This document shows, one piece after another, positions 23,160 to 35,390 of a stretch of DNA of 64,000 nt. The notes beneath the pieces were generated by a model. The model was not told the DNA's origin. It saw only the letters and a program-made list of their open reading frames with translations, and did not search any database. Location of the stretch: assembly GCF_963676685.1 (NCBI RefSeq), contig NC_092345.1, forward strand, positions 44,227,838 through 44,291,837. Reading direction: 5' to 3'. The translations under genes and the position numbers were made by a program. Position 1 is the stretch's first letter, and each line of letters begins with the position of its first letter. The stretch comes from Mytilus edulis (lineage: Eukaryota; Mollusca; Bivalvia; Mytilida; Mytilidae).

Positions 23160-23949
23160 TTAAGGAGGCTCGAGGGTATAAAAATTTCAGAAAAAAATCA
23201 AACATTTTTTTTCATTACAAATTTTATTTATTTCCTTTTGTAGTTGTTACTTTATCATATGGTACAAAAATCATTCAAAACAATCAATTCGTGTTGGCCC
23301 CAGATGACTTTCAAAATGTATACATCATTGAAAAAGTTCCAAATTATCTCCCTTTGGTGGAAAAATGCCATTTTTTGGCTCTAAAATTGAAATATCTTTT
23401 TCAACTCATCGGTTACCTATCTTTTTTAATATAATTTCCATAAAAGCTGTACTTAAACTAAATTATTGTAAAATTTTAGCGATTTCTGTAATAAATTTCT
23501 TTTTTTTATTTCAATATTACCTTTATTTCTCCTATTAATTCAACAGAAAAAAAACACCTTTACAAAAATGTATGCTTCTTTCCAAGGCAGATTGTGAGCG
23601 CAAATGAACGGTGACCCCACTTTTTTATTTTATTTTTCTATTAACTATAAGATAAAGTTCATGTATAGAAAAATATAGAGAAATCCTATATAAATGATTT
23701 AGACCCGCAACCCCCCTTAAGGGGGCTCGCAGGTATAAATATATTATTTTTAATTTAAATATATGATTTTGCTATTTTTTTCAATGATCTAAACATTTGA
23801 AAAGTCATCTGGGGCCAAAACAAATTGTTTTTTGGTTGATTTTTGTACCATATCATAAAGTAACAACTAAAAGTGTAATAAATAAAATATGTAATGAAAA
23901 AAAAAGTTTCAATTTTTGCTGATTTTTTTGTACCCTCTAGCCTCCTTAA
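23160..23949. repeat. 0.8-kb foldback just upstream of ZIP exon 3
   Basis: Left arm begins TTAAGGAGGCTCGAGGGTA and the right arm ends TACCCTCTAGCCTCCTTAA. Further matches: TGGCCCCAGATGACTTTC (23295) against AAAGTCATCTGGGGCCA (23801), and GTTGTTACTTTATCATATGG (23245) against ATCATAAAGTAACAAC (23852). Arms are about 250 bp and diverged. The right arm stops 50 bp before the exon 3 acceptor. An inner piece near 23717 (TTAAGGGGGCTCGCAGG) resembles the left tip again. Confidence 0.8.
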
Positions 23950-23999
23950 TGTGAAAAAAAATCTATGTGCAAAATTTTACATTTTTCTTTTTTTAACAG

Positions 24000-24251
24000 G
24001 CAATGTTGTTACAATTTAGTACAGCAATTGGTGCTATGATGGGAACAGTTTGTAGTCTTCTAGCTGAAGGAGGAGGTGATGCAGCTGTTGCGTGGATCCT
24101 TCCATTTACAGCAGGAGGTTTTATATATATTGCAACAGTATCTGTCATTCCTGAATTGTTGGAAGATACCAAACTAGGACAATCTATTAAGGAAATAGGA
24201 GCATTGTTAGTCGGTGTTTATATGATGTATCTGATTGGTCTTTATGAATAG
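24000..24251 (+). CDS. SLC39A7: ZIP zinc transporter, exon 3 (C-terminus)
   Basis: Acceptor TTTTTTAACAG, phase 0; encodes residues 346-428 and a TAG stop. It holds the last membrane segments: [36 protein letters not shown] with the conserved E-L-L-E end, and [16 protein letters not shown]. The C-terminus is a few residues beyond the last membrane helix, as in SLC39A7. Joining the three exons keeps one frame (829+206+252 bases = 428 codons plus stop), so the gene looks intact despite the loaded intron. Confidence 0.94.
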   Translation, partial: AMLLQFSTAIGAMMGTVCSLLAEGGGDAAVAWILPFTAGGFIYIATVSVIPELLEDTKLGQSIKEIGALLVGVYMMYLIGLYE

Positions 24252-26385
24252 ATATTTCTGTAGATTATGTAAAGGATTTTAAAATTAGATATTGGTTTTT
24301 TTTCAATTTCTTTTTTATTTATTTTATATGTGTAAAAGACTTTTTTTCACAGAACTATTGTTACAATTTTTGACTGCTCTCCTACCCTTTGACAATATTT
24401 AGGGGTTATGAAAATGAAGCTTGCCTGGATTTGTTTTGATTCAGAAGTACATGTATGGACATTGAAACACAAGACTACTAGATGTAGTAATATATGTTCA
24501 ATACTAGTCACAATTATAGTTGTTTTGTAGATTTAGTGTTTATTGTTTATGATCGATATATATGTATATGTTAGACATTTTTATTTAACTAATGGTATGA
24601 GGATTAAGCTCTACATTTACCCTGTTTTTGTAATGTTGCTAATAATGAATATGCAAGTAAGAAATTCATACAAGAAAAAACTAACATGCATTTTGTATGC
24701 ATCTGGTAAAATACACATCACTGCAGCCACCAGTTTATTCTATTTGATCATTGTATAAAAGATTTTATACTTTGTCTTAACTGAACCTGTTTTGGAATGA
24801 AATTATTGTCTTAATTTGACAAAAGATCAGTATTTACTGGTTAAATATATACAAACATTCATGTATGCCTTGATATGTTTGTACGATTTATTTACACATT
24901 TTCTAATGTATATTTCTTTTATAAAACTTTAATCTTACAATCTATGCTTACAACAATTAGTTTTTTATTGCTTATTATATCAAATATCTCATTTGATCTC
25001 AATTAATAATTCTGGATGAAAAGTGTGTTGCTGCATGTAAGCACAATTATCTCTTTTAAATGCTCTTTAGAATCAATATTCTTTAGATTTACAGTAAAAA
25101 TATTGTGATATTTGCTATCAAATCTCCACAAAAAAATCAAAATGTAAGTATCATCTATTTTTCTTTCTTTGCATTTAACAATCATGATCAGTAACTCTAT
25201 ATATATGTACAAACATTGAATATATATACAAAATGTATACTTTAACCTGTATTTTTTCCCTGTTTGTTTTCTATCCTATCAAACTGGTTGTTATTTTTTT
25301 GTGCCATATGCTTAGATGATAGCCGTGGTTTTGCAATTTCTGTCATTTTTTTTACATTTATCAATTACAAATAGTTCAATCTTGTTTATTGGTGCTTCAT
25401 TTTCAAATCTCAATTTTTCTGTTTTCACTAGAGTATTTGATTGCGTTGAAAAAAAACTAGCATGATCAGATATAAATCAGTTTTTAGACATAAATTAAGA
25501 TGTTTTAATAACTTTTTATATCAATGTAAAGCAGTTTTATGTTTTATAAATTATAAATTGTAAAGCATATTTTCAAAAGACATTTGACACAGAAATGAAA
25601 TACAACTAATGGAATGTATTAAATATTCATATCTGTTATGATTGAATTGACTAGCCTGTTTGAATAATCTCAAAACTAGATTTTTTTTCAAAAAATGTAG
25701 GAAATTCTGAATAATGAATAATGCTCTAAACTGTTGTTGTAGAATTATCAATACTCGTATCTTCAGAAAATGTCATTCCTATTCCAAAAACATTCCAGTA
25801 GTCTACTTTAATTACAGGTAAATGTTTTATGCTTTGAATTGCTTTAACCCAATGATTACAAACTTTAGTTCATTTTGTATGTGGCAAGTGGCAGTTGCAA
25901 TTATTTCCAATCATAATTAACTAGAATTGTCAGATTTCCTGCCAAAGGTCTGTGGTTTTCTTTGGACACTCTTGACTTACTCCACCAGTGAAAACTGACT
26001 GCCAAGAAAAAGCTGAAAGTTCTGAAAGTGGCATTTAACACCAATCATAAGGAATTAACATAGGCTATGCCTTTTGCCCAATCCAATTCAATTTCTTTTG
26101 AAAAAAATACTGTTTAAACTAACACCAATCAACCATTTTGTATGGTGTAATCAAAATGTCTTGATCATGCTTTATATACTTTGAAACTGATTAGTTCTTT
26201 GTTATTAAAAAAAGCAAACTAATTTCAGATAAAAGAACGAAGAAAATGCACATGAATTACAATATTACAAGAAAATTGATAATACAACTTTTTTTATTTA
26301 ACAAGGAAGCATTTACCTCTATTACATGTATGTTGTTTAATGTATATTTGTATTTAACTTTTGAATGTTCTGTATGTGTGTAAAC
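24252..26385 (+). other. Downstream of ZIP stop; probable long 3' UTR then intergenic
   Basis: No coding exon seen. AT-rich. A candidate polyadenylation signal AATAAA is at 26627, beyond the MITE, but nearer signals are poor; the true 3' end cannot be fixed from sequence. Confidence 0.35.
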
Positions 26386-26387
26386 TA

Positions 26388-26594
26388 CTGTAAATTCAGA
26401 AATTATTGCGTGCATTTATTATTGCGATTTTGTGATTTTAGATAATTTAAATGCAATTTTAATTTTTAAGATTTTTAGAAAAATCTTGTTTAAATCATAT
26501 AAAATATTTCAAAATGCGAGATAAAATTATTTCATTTTCAATTCTGTCGCATTTTTGCAATAATTAAACCTACCAATAATTTCTGAATTTACAG
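26388..26594. mobile_element. 207-bp MITE with TA target site
   Basis: Perfect inverted ends of 21 bp (CTGTAAATTCAGAAATTATT then G) at 26388 and 26594, flanked by TA on each side (26386-26387, 26595-26596). Subterminal inverted matches include ATTGCGATTTT and the GCGAGATAAAATTATTT / AATCTTGTTTAAAT region. No ORF. TA duplication suggests a Tc1/mariner-type parent. The same termini bound the 7-kb structure at 15455-22504. Confidence 0.9.
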
Positions 26595-26596
26595 TA

Positions 26597-27242
26597 ATAT
26601 GTACTGCACATTTTCTTGTAAAGTTTAATAAAAAGCAGTTTAAGCATTCGATGCGATCATGTGTGAATGAGTATACAGTGTGAAATAGATACAAAGACTT
26701 ATTTTCAACTCTTGTTATGATCTGAGTTCTATATATAAAAAAAATTGTTACATATAATCATACCTGTTGTATTTGGATGAAGGATAAGTCTTTTTGAGAA
26801 TGCAATTGATGGAAAAATCCTAAATAGTTCATATGTTCTTTTTAACATTTAATCTCTTAAATAATATATTTTTATTTATAGGGAGAAAACATATTTGTTT
26901 GTCTTCATAGAAGATATATATTGTCAATGGGAGTCACAAAAAATAGTTTTGTCTTGCTCATTAAACATATATATATATATAGATAACTTTTTTTATTTTA
27001 CAGTTGTTATAAGAGTTTGAAAGTACCCACAATTTCTTATCCCCACTGTAACATTTAATAAAAATCATTTGTTAAGAGGCAGTTCATGATAAGACACTGG
27101 TAGTTATAACTTATTTTATTTGACTGTGAGTTCAATATAATTGTTAAGTATTAATTTTCAATATAGAGCAAGCTTGTCAGTAGTATGCATGATATGGCAG
27201 TTACATTCAATAGCAGTTTTAAACCAAATTAAATTTGTAGCA
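26597..27242. other. Gene-free AT-rich DNA
   Basis: Holds the AATAAA at 26627 and a TA microsatellite near 26970; nothing else recognised. Confidence 0.35.
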
Positions 27243-28033
27243 CACATTCAGGTTTTTTTAATGGTCTATCAGCTTTAAAAGCAATTATTATTAATTGAAA
27301 GATATGTGTTTGTAAGTGACATTATTGTGACTATTGAAATGATTGTGAGATGAAAAATGAGTGCTTGTGAAAATGATACAGAAATAAAAATTGGGAATGG
27401 CTAGTTATGGTGTTTTGTTTCATTATTTTCAGTTGAATAAAGAAAAGCAGATGTTGTTTTAACAATAAGACAACAATGCAATGACAAAAATACACCTAGA
27501 CAGTTCATCATCGAAAAAAGACAGTCAAAAATAGCAACGAGCCTATTTAAATTGTGCACAAATTCAAATCAAACCATGGGATCCTATCAACATCAACTTC
27601 CATAATTAACAAAATCATGAAGACACATCAAGAAAAAAACTGATGAGGTGCATGATTTGGTACAGGCATATGAGCATGCTAAAGACTTTTTATGAGATTC
27701 TTGAGATCTCAGGATCTCCTGTTTAGAAGGGTTGACATTACTTGGCATCCCTAAATTGTTGTCATTGTCTGTTATATTTTACAAAAATCATATACACTAA
27801 TACTACTAAATATAAGATCAAATCTAACCATGGACACACGCATTGTTAGGGTATCGTATTTTAAAAATGTGTCATATGACGCCACCTGTGAACCAACATG
27901 GCTGACATGGCTAAAATAGGACATAAGCTTTTATTATTTTGAAACCTGCTATGAATGGAGAAATCCTGACATGTCAAAATGATAGAATGATGGGAGCTAC
28001 ATATTGTATAATCGCATCGAAACTGTCTGACGA

Positions 28034-28990
28034 CTTTTTATACGACCTCAAAAATTGAAAATTTTTTGGTCGTATATTGGTATCACGTTGGTGTCGTTGT
28101 AGTTGTCGTCGTCCGAAGACATTTGGTTTTCGCACTATAACTTTAGTATAAGAAAATAGAAATCTATGAAATTTCAACACAAGGGTTATGACCACAAAAG
28201 GAAGGTTGGGATTGATTTTGTGAGTTTTGGTCCCAACGGTTTAGGAATTAGGGGCCAAAAAAGGGCCCAAATAAGCATTTTCTTGGTTTTCGCAATATAA
28301 CTTTAGTTTAAGTAAATAGAAATCTATGAAATTTTGACACAAGGTTTATGACCACAAAAGAAAGGTTGGGATTGATTTTGGGAGTTTTTGTTCCAACAGT
28401 TTAGGAATTGGGGGCCAAAAAAGGGCCTAAATAAGCATTATTCTTGGTTTTCGCACAATAACTTTAGTATAAGTAAATAGAAATCAATGAAATTTCAACA
28501 CAAGGGTTATGACCACAAAAGGAAGGTTGGGATTGATTTTGGGAGTTCAGGTCCCAACAGTGTAGGAATAAGGGGCCAAAAAGAGGCCCAAATAATTATT
28601 TTTCTTGGTTTTCGCACCATAACTTTAGTATAAGAAAATAGAAATCTATGAAATTTAAACACAAGGTTTATGACCATAAAAGGAAGGTTGGGATTGATTT
28701 TTGGAGTTTTGGTCCCAACAGTTGAGGAAAAAGGGGCCCAAAGGGTCCAAAATTAAACTTTGTTTGATTTCATCAAAAATTGAATAATTGGGGTTCTTTG
28801 ATATGCCGAATCTAACTGTGTATGTAGATTCTTAATTTTTGGTCCTGTTTTCAAATTGGTCTAGATCTACATTAAGGTCCAAAGGGTCCAAAATGAAACT
28901 TAGTTTGATTTCAACAAAGATTGAATCCTTGGGGTTCTTTAATATGTTGAATCAAAAAATGTACTTAGATTTTTGATTATGGGCCCAGTT
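28034..28990 (-). mobile_element. Element with TTTATACGACC end and four tandem about 160-bp units
   Basis: Begins TTTTTATACGACCTC, with a short hairpin to GGTCGTATATTGG (28069). Four copies of a unit containing CTATGAAATTT(C/T)(A/G)ACACAAG and GGAAGGTTGGGATTGATTTT follow (about 28124-28750). This is the reverse-oriented relative of the element at 44453-45648. No ORF. Confidence 0.7.
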
Positions 28991-29031
28991 TTCAAGTTGG
29001 TCCAAATCAGGATCCAAAATTATTATATTAA

Positions 29032-29272
29032 GTATTGTGCAATAGCAAGAAATTTTTAATAGCACAGTATTCAGCAATAGCAAGAAATCTTCAATTGCAC
29101 AGTATTGTGCAATAGCAAAAAAAATTTCAATTGCACAGTATTGCGCAATAGCAAGAAATCTTCAATTGCACAGTATTGTGCAACAGCAAGTATTTTCAAT
29201 TGCACAGTATTGCGCAATGGCAAGAAATATCTAATTGCACAATATTGCGCAATAGCAAAAATTTCAATTGGA
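29032..29272 (+). repeat. Palindrome-bearing satellite array, copy 1
   Basis: Six to seven units of 30-35 bp containing TTGCACAGTATTGTGCAA, itself a palindrome (TTGCACA/TGTGCAA), joined by TAGCAAGAAATCTTCAA. Repeated in the duplicated copy at 30193-30424. Confidence 0.85.
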
Positions 29273-29394
29273 GTTATCTTTCTTTGTCCAGCATAGTAGT
29301 TGAATCAACTTAAATCATTGTTTTATACAAAATATAATGTATATTTACTTTTACTATCAAAAAGTCTAAAAAGTGTATATAACAACACCAATAA

Positions 29395-30557
29395 CACATT
29401 CAGATTTTTTTAATGGTCTATCAGCTTTAAAAGCAATTATTATTAATTGAAAGATATGTGTTTGTAAGTGTCATTATTGTGACTATTGAAATGATTGTGA
29501 GATGAAAAATGAGTGCTTGTGAAAATGATACAGAAATAAAAATTGGGAATGGCTAGTTATGGTGTATTGTTTAATTATTTTCAGTTGAATAAAGAAAAGC
29601 AGATGTTGTTTTAACAATAAGACAACAATGCAATGACAAAAATACACCTAGACAGTTCATCATCGAAAAAAGACAGTCAAAAATAGCAACGAGCCTATTT
29701 AAATTGTGCACAAATTCAAATCAAACCATGGGATCCTATCAACATCAACTTCCATAATTAACAAAATCATGAAGACACATCAAGAAAAAAACTGATGAGG
29801 TGCATGATTTGGTACAGGCATATGAGCATGCTAAAGACTTTTTATGAGATTCTTGAGATCTCAGGATCTCCTGTTTAGAAGGGACAGCGTAAGGTGTTGA
29901 CATTACTTGGCATCCCTAAATTGTTGTCATTGTCTGTTATATTTTACAAAAATCATATACACTAATACTACTAAATATAAGACCAAATCTAACCATGGAC
30001 ACACGCATTGTTAGGGTATCTTATTTTAAAAATGTGTCATATGACGCCACCTGTGAACCAACATGGCTGACATGGCTAAAATAGGACATAAGCTTTTATT
30101 ATTTTGAAACCTGCTATGAATGGAGAAATCCTGACATGTCAAAATGATAAGAATGATGGGAGCTAAATCAGGATCCAAAATTATTATATTAAGTATTGTG
30201 CAATAGTAAGAAATTTTTAATAGCACAGTATTCAGCAATAGCAAGAAATCTTCGATTGTACAGTATTGTGCAATAGCAAAAAAATTTCAATTGCACAGTA
30301 TTGCGCAATAGCAAGAAATCTTCAATTGCACAGTATTGTGCAACAGCAAGTATTTTCAATTGCACAGTATTGCGCAATGGCAAGAAATATCTAATTGCAC
30401 AATATTGCGCAATAGCAAAAATTTCAATTGGAGTTATCTTTCTTTGTCCAGCATAGTAGTTGAATCAACTTAAATCATTGTTTTATACAAAATATAATGT
30501 ATATTTACTTTTACTATCAAAAAGTCTAAAAAGTGTATATAACAACACCAATAACAC
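29395..30557 (+). repeat. Tandem duplication, copy 2 (1.16 kb)
   Basis: Second copy of 27243-29398, lacking the 1005-bp block 27999-29003 with a clean join at GGGAGCT|AAATCAGG. A third small piece of the same unit (about 95 bp) lies at 31173-31268. Confidence 0.88.
30193..30424 (+). repeat. Palindrome-bearing satellite array, copy 2
   Basis: Same array as 29032-29272, with a few point changes (for example GATTGTACAG at 30254). The uninterrupted minus ORF across it only reflects the repeat period. Confidence 0.85.
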
Positions 30558-31999
30558 AAAAAGGAACTATAAATGTAATTATTTATAAATATTTCGGATA
30601 ACAGATATCCTTCGTCAGTCAGATTCTGATGTTAAATGAATCATCTTTAAGTCTTCTTAGATTAAACTTTTACTAAATCTTGAAATTTATACAATAAAAA
30701 AGGCAAACCGAACATCAGTTAAGACGCTTGCACCATTCTAAAAATTTGTTGAATATGACATAGGTTAAATGACTAACTACATCAGAGAGTTCAAATATAT
30801 GCTTTAAATAAAAATAATAATGTGCGATATGAACTAGCACAATTTTAAAGCTTTAACAGTGTCGATATTATGATGTTACAAGAAAGATTGCGTCAATAAA
30901 AATTCCAAATAAACAGCACTGAACGGTCTAAATTTCTAAATATTTCAGATTTGACAACTGTAGTGTAGTTACATTAGAGTCTGCGATGTTTAAAACAAAC
31001 GGCCGTTAAAATATAATAACAAATTTTGACTAAAGTAAAATAGTTGGACGTGGCTTGGTACTTATACATCCCTCAAAAAATTAAGCAATTTAAATTGTTA
31101 TATTCAACAGATTTATTTTAGAGATGAGTAAGGTAAAGAAATAGAAACGGAGACTGTAATAATAAGTAATATAACCCATATATATATTGAATCAACTTAA
31201 ATCATTGTTTTATACAAAATATAATGTATATTTACTTTTACTATCAAAAAGTCTAAAAAGTGTAGATATATATCAAACGAATGGACAACAACTATGATAT
31301 TCCTGACTTGGTACAGGCATTTTCAATTGTAGAAAATGGCGTATTGAACCTGGTTTTTATCTCTTGATAACGACACTTATGTTGATTTTGATGATACTTT
31401 TCTATTGAAGAAATAAAAATACACACAATCAAAAACTTAATTTTTATTGAATACAAAGCAGTAATACAAAAACAAATATAACGGACCAACCAACTTGTCC
31501 AACTTGAGACAGAAACATAAAGAATGTGACTGCCTGACGTTATCGAATAAATTTCATACAGATAAGCCAATGCAGCAGGTTTTGCAATCACAAAGTGATT
31601 AAATAATAATAAAAAAAATATTTTTGGTTACTATGTGACATTTTTAACGGTAACTTTTTCTAGATGCAGAGTGCCGAGAGTTTTGATGCAATATAAAACG
31701 GTTAACTTATTTGCTTTATCGTTTTCCGGCAATTCTACTACCCATTGTTAATCTTTAAAAATGTATTACTATACTTTTAAATATTCTGTTTCTTTCATAT
31801 TTAAACATCTGCACGATTTATCTATATATGTTCTTATGCATAATAGACTGAGTTTTATCACTTTATTTTATTCTTGGTTTATGTTTGCAATAAATACTTA
31901 TTCATGATGCACGCCGTATCCCCATCAAAATTTTGTTTTGAAAATAGAAATCTAATCTATAGAAACTTAGTATGATGTGTAATAAACACAGGCAATTGT
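30558..31999. other. Gene-free DNA
   Basis: Contains the third fragment of the 27-30 kb unit (31173-31268) and a repeat piece CCTGACTTGGTACAGGCA at 31303. Nothing else recognised. Confidence 0.4.
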
Positions 32000-32063
32000 A
32001 CATCTATATGGCAAGCCGTTCTCGTCAAAACTATGTTTAAACCCTTTTTTCGAAGAAAAAAAA

Positions 32064-32268
32064 TACACACTGAGAATTAAAAACCGAAATTAACACACTG
32101 AGAAATCGAAATTACACACTGAGATTTAAAAAAATAAAAAACACACAGTGAGAATTCAAAATTACACACTGAGATTTTAAAAAGACACACTGAGATGAAA
32201 TAAATTGAAAAACACACACTGAGAATTGTTAATTACACACTGAGATTTCAAAAATACGCACTGAGATT
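32064..32268 (+). repeat. Left subterminal array, 9 units of ACACACTGAGA
   Basis: Nine copies, variably spaced (16-30 bp), most followed by ATT or TTT runs. Variants include ACACAGTGAGA and ACGCACTGAGA. Confidence 0.92.
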
Positions 32269-32822
32269 AATATGCAAATTACTAATGAATATTCATGAGA
32301 TGAATAATTCAACAGATTTATATCTTGATCTCAAGAACTCTTGTCATTATAATGAAATGCGATTCCTTCAACAAACATTCGTAATAAATGTCAAGACTTA
32401 ACATCGCTCATATTCATAAGTTTGTTGCCTATAATTCAGATCATTCACTACCAGTAATGAAACATGTGTCCCTTTTCAAAGTCTTCCAACTGTTTCCCTG
32501 ATTTCGCTAGTTAATCTTTTATATTTTTGTTACGTTTATATGCTATAATAGACACTTGAGTAAAAATTTCACTGCATTCTTTTGCAGATTGTTCCAATGT
32601 TTTCTTATAATTTTAATAAAGTTTTTCACCATTTGGTTATATTTTGTAATAAGAGTAAGTGGGTATTTTTCTTGTTCTTGTATTTCTAAAGTTTTTTTTT
32701 TATTAATAATTTGGAACCATATCGAAGGACTAACGAGTTTTGTCCCCTTGTTGTTTTAAGCTTGTAATAGATTCAGATTAAGTATGCTAATTAGATATGT
32801 GCGCATAAAAAGTGCGCACAAA

Positions 32823-33130
32823 TCTCAGTGTGTAATTTTAAATTCTCAGTGTGTAATTTTAAATTCTCAGTGTGTAATTTCAAATTCTCAGTGTGTGTTT
32901 TCAGTTTATTTATTCTCAGTGTGTCTTTTTGAAATCTCAGTGTGTAATTTTCAATTCTCAGTGTGCGTTTTTCATTTTTGTAATCTCAGTGCGTCTTTAT
33001 GAAATCTCAGTGTGTAATTTTTAATTTTCAGTGTGTAATTTTCAATTCTCAGTGTGTAATTCTCAATTCTCAATGTGCGTTTTGAAGTTTTTAAATCTCA
33101 GTGTGCTTTGTTGTAATTCTCAGTGTGTAA
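32823..33130 (-). repeat. Right subterminal array, 14 units of TCTCAGTGTGT
   Basis: Fourteen copies of the complement of the left 11-mer. Many are spaced by TAATTTTAAAT-type linkers of similar length, and a few have longer T-rich linkers. Variants: TTTCAGTGTGT, TCTCAATGTGC, TCTCAGTGCGT. Confidence 0.92.
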
Positions 33131-33180
33131 ATTTTTCGAAAAATGGTTTAAACATAGTTTTGACGAGAACGGCTTGCCAT

Positions 33181-34837
33181 ACATCTATTTATTCGTGTTT
33201 AAATGGTCTTTTAAAACACCGCTCGATCAAAATCGAAAAAGGGAATTTATTTGGATGAGAATACGGATAGAATTAGGCGAACAAGCACAATACAAGCAGA
33301 CTTTGAAACTCATACAGAAAATAGTTTGTTAGTATGGAATGTAAAGAAATGGATTAACTTGGTAATTTTGCCGAATAACTTTCTCTGTGTTCCAGAATAA
33401 ACAGTCTCTAAAATTCATTGGTTTGTACAGAGTAAATCCGATATAGTTTCGGAAACATTTTAAAAATAAAGTGCTAGATTTTTAATCCTATAGACCAATA
33501 CTACACGGGATAGACAGCAACATCGAAATGGAGCCTGAAAAAGTTAACGTAGGCTGAGAAATACATGGGAACTTGATTCGGCAAAATTAAAAACAAAAAT
33601 CAGGTCCCGTTACAGTCTGATTAAGGTAGATACATGGTATACCGCCATCTTGGATTGTACAATCACAGTAAAAAATCGGTCTAGTTATTTGCCTTAATCT
33701 GCAAATTTGGAGACAGATTTGCAATTTAAAGGTTAGACTGTTTATTACTATAAAGAAACCTTAATAATTTTTTGTATAATTCAAAATATTTAAACAAATA
33801 TAATTTTTTTGTTTTTAGAATCACAAGCAAACGACTGACTAATTATTATTCAAACGGCAGAAAGAGACTGAAATAGCTAGATCTTGAAATCATTTAGATT
33901 TTATATTCGTGTTAATTTACGCTTGCATGGGTTTCGGTGGTAGTGTGTTTTTTTGTGTGTGATTAGAGTTGGAAATAATGTACATGTACAAGTTCGGAGA
34001 CAAAACGACTGGAAGAGAATATTAACATAGTTGCCTTTTTAGGCCCCGAGGGGCATATTGCTCACATACTAGGCGTTGGGAAAAGCCCGCGGGGTATTAC
34101 AGTCTTAAAAGGCGTTTTTAGAACAAGTATGCAATGTTCATCAAGTAGATCTATATACATGAAAAAGAACTGTATGTATTTCTTTTTGTGGATACATATC
34201 ATACTATATATATATATATATATATATGTACATTGCAATATAAAATGTATTTGTACTAGCTTTAGAAACACGATGAAAAGCGAGACTCGCCGAGTTTTCC
34301 ACTTGTTTCGTAGTGAGTACAAATACGTTTTATATTTCTGACAATGTACATAATTTTTATATTTTGTTTATATCCTACAATTTACACCCCAAGGGTGACT
34401 AGAGATAGAAATATGGTCACTTGGTCTTATTCCGACCGGCAGTAAAATGCTTCCAAATTGGGGCGTCCATTTGGCTGTGCGGGATGTATTATTTATTGTT
34501 AACTTGTTCTCGTCCTGAACATACATAAAATATTTGCCACTGGACATTAAGCAACCAGCAATCAATCTTTCAATTTACAACCGTCACTTGAAACTTTAGT
34601 TGTTAAAATTTAGATCATTGACTCTAATATTTTCAAAGAAATCCACAAAGTTAACGAACATTTACGCACAAAGAATTATTTACGTTACCGTTTGCTCATT
34701 ATGGAAATGGTGGTAACATGAAACTTTATTTGTAAACGTACAAATACAAAAAAATAATATATTGAATATGTTATATGTACAACAGTTGGCTGTTATAATG
34801 ATAAATGGAGATATGGGATATGTATGGCACGCGGGAA
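33181..34837. other. Gene-free DNA
   Basis: TA microsatellite at 34205-34228. A relic of a dispersed repeat near 34400-34570. No supported exon. Confidence 0.35.
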
Positions 34838-35224
34838 CCACATAAATGAGATAATAACAATTTATCGGGGATAATGATAGATTATCGGTCGACCATTATA
34901 GATGTACGGCGTAAAGTATACTTTACGGTTGTAAATGCATTTACGAAATTATCGTCGACAATCTATCATTATCTATCATAAATGCATTAACGATCGACAA
35001 TCTATGATAGATGAAAGCGAGAACCACATTATTGGATAAGAACAGTTTAACGGCGATTCGTAAATACATTTACGCCTTGTTTTCAGTAGCAATTCATATG
35101 TACCCAATCACAATGCGTTATCGTCCATGCTAATTAATTCCGACCAATCATATCCATCGATACAAATGACAACACAATTCGGCCGCCATTTACAAACAAA
35201 CTGCGGGTACCCACAAACTGCAAA

Positions 35225-35390
35225 ATGGATCGTCTAGCTCGTTCTCATCAACCATCAATTGACAGTGTGTTAGAGCGCGTCTCAACAGTCCTTCTTCAAA
35301 CACAAAGAAAAGCTCAATGTGGGACACTAGATGCTGCCAGCACAGATAAAGAGCTTTCAGAATTAATAACAAATCTATCACGAATAGAAG
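35225..35390 (+). pseudogene. Unrecognised gene fragment, exon 1
   Basis: ATG follows a locally GC-richer leader (CGGCCGCCATTTAC). The exon encodes 55 residues (MDRLARSHQPSIDSVLERVS, then STDKELSELITNLSRIEG) and ends GAAG|gtacgt in phase 1. Helical, Leu/Ser/Gln-rich; no family recognised. It joins in frame with 37677-37791. Confidence 0.5.

Larger units (their letters stand above)
27243..29398 (+). repeat. Tandem duplication, copy 1 (2.16 kb)
   Basis: Starts CACATTCAGG. Positions 27243-27998 match 29395-30164 almost base for base, and 29004-29398 match 30165-30557. Between these (27999-29003) copy 1 has about 1 kb missing from copy 2. Single-base differences are few, apart from a 12-bp length difference near 27730 (copy 2 has ACAGCGTAAGGT extra). 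So the duplication is recent. Confidence 0.88.
32008..33180. mobile_element. 1173-bp TIR element with opposed 11-mer arrays and 8-bp target duplication
   Basis: Ends are a perfect 36-bp inverted repeat beginning ATGGCAAGCCGTTCTCG (32008-32043 and 33145-33180). The host 8-mer ACATCTAT flanks both sides exactly (32000-32007, 33181-33188). Inside each end is an array of ACACACTGAGA (left) or its complement TCTCAGTGTGT (right), then about 550 bp without homology between the sides and without a transposase. An 8-bp duplication is typical of hAT (and P or Merlin) superfamilies; the tip does not match a hAT consensus I can vouch for. Non-autonomous. Confidence 0.93.

Noticed and set aside
29032..29272. 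Regular repeats resembling a CRISPR array
   Set aside because: Units are contiguous, with no unique spacers, and the window is clearly eukaryotic.
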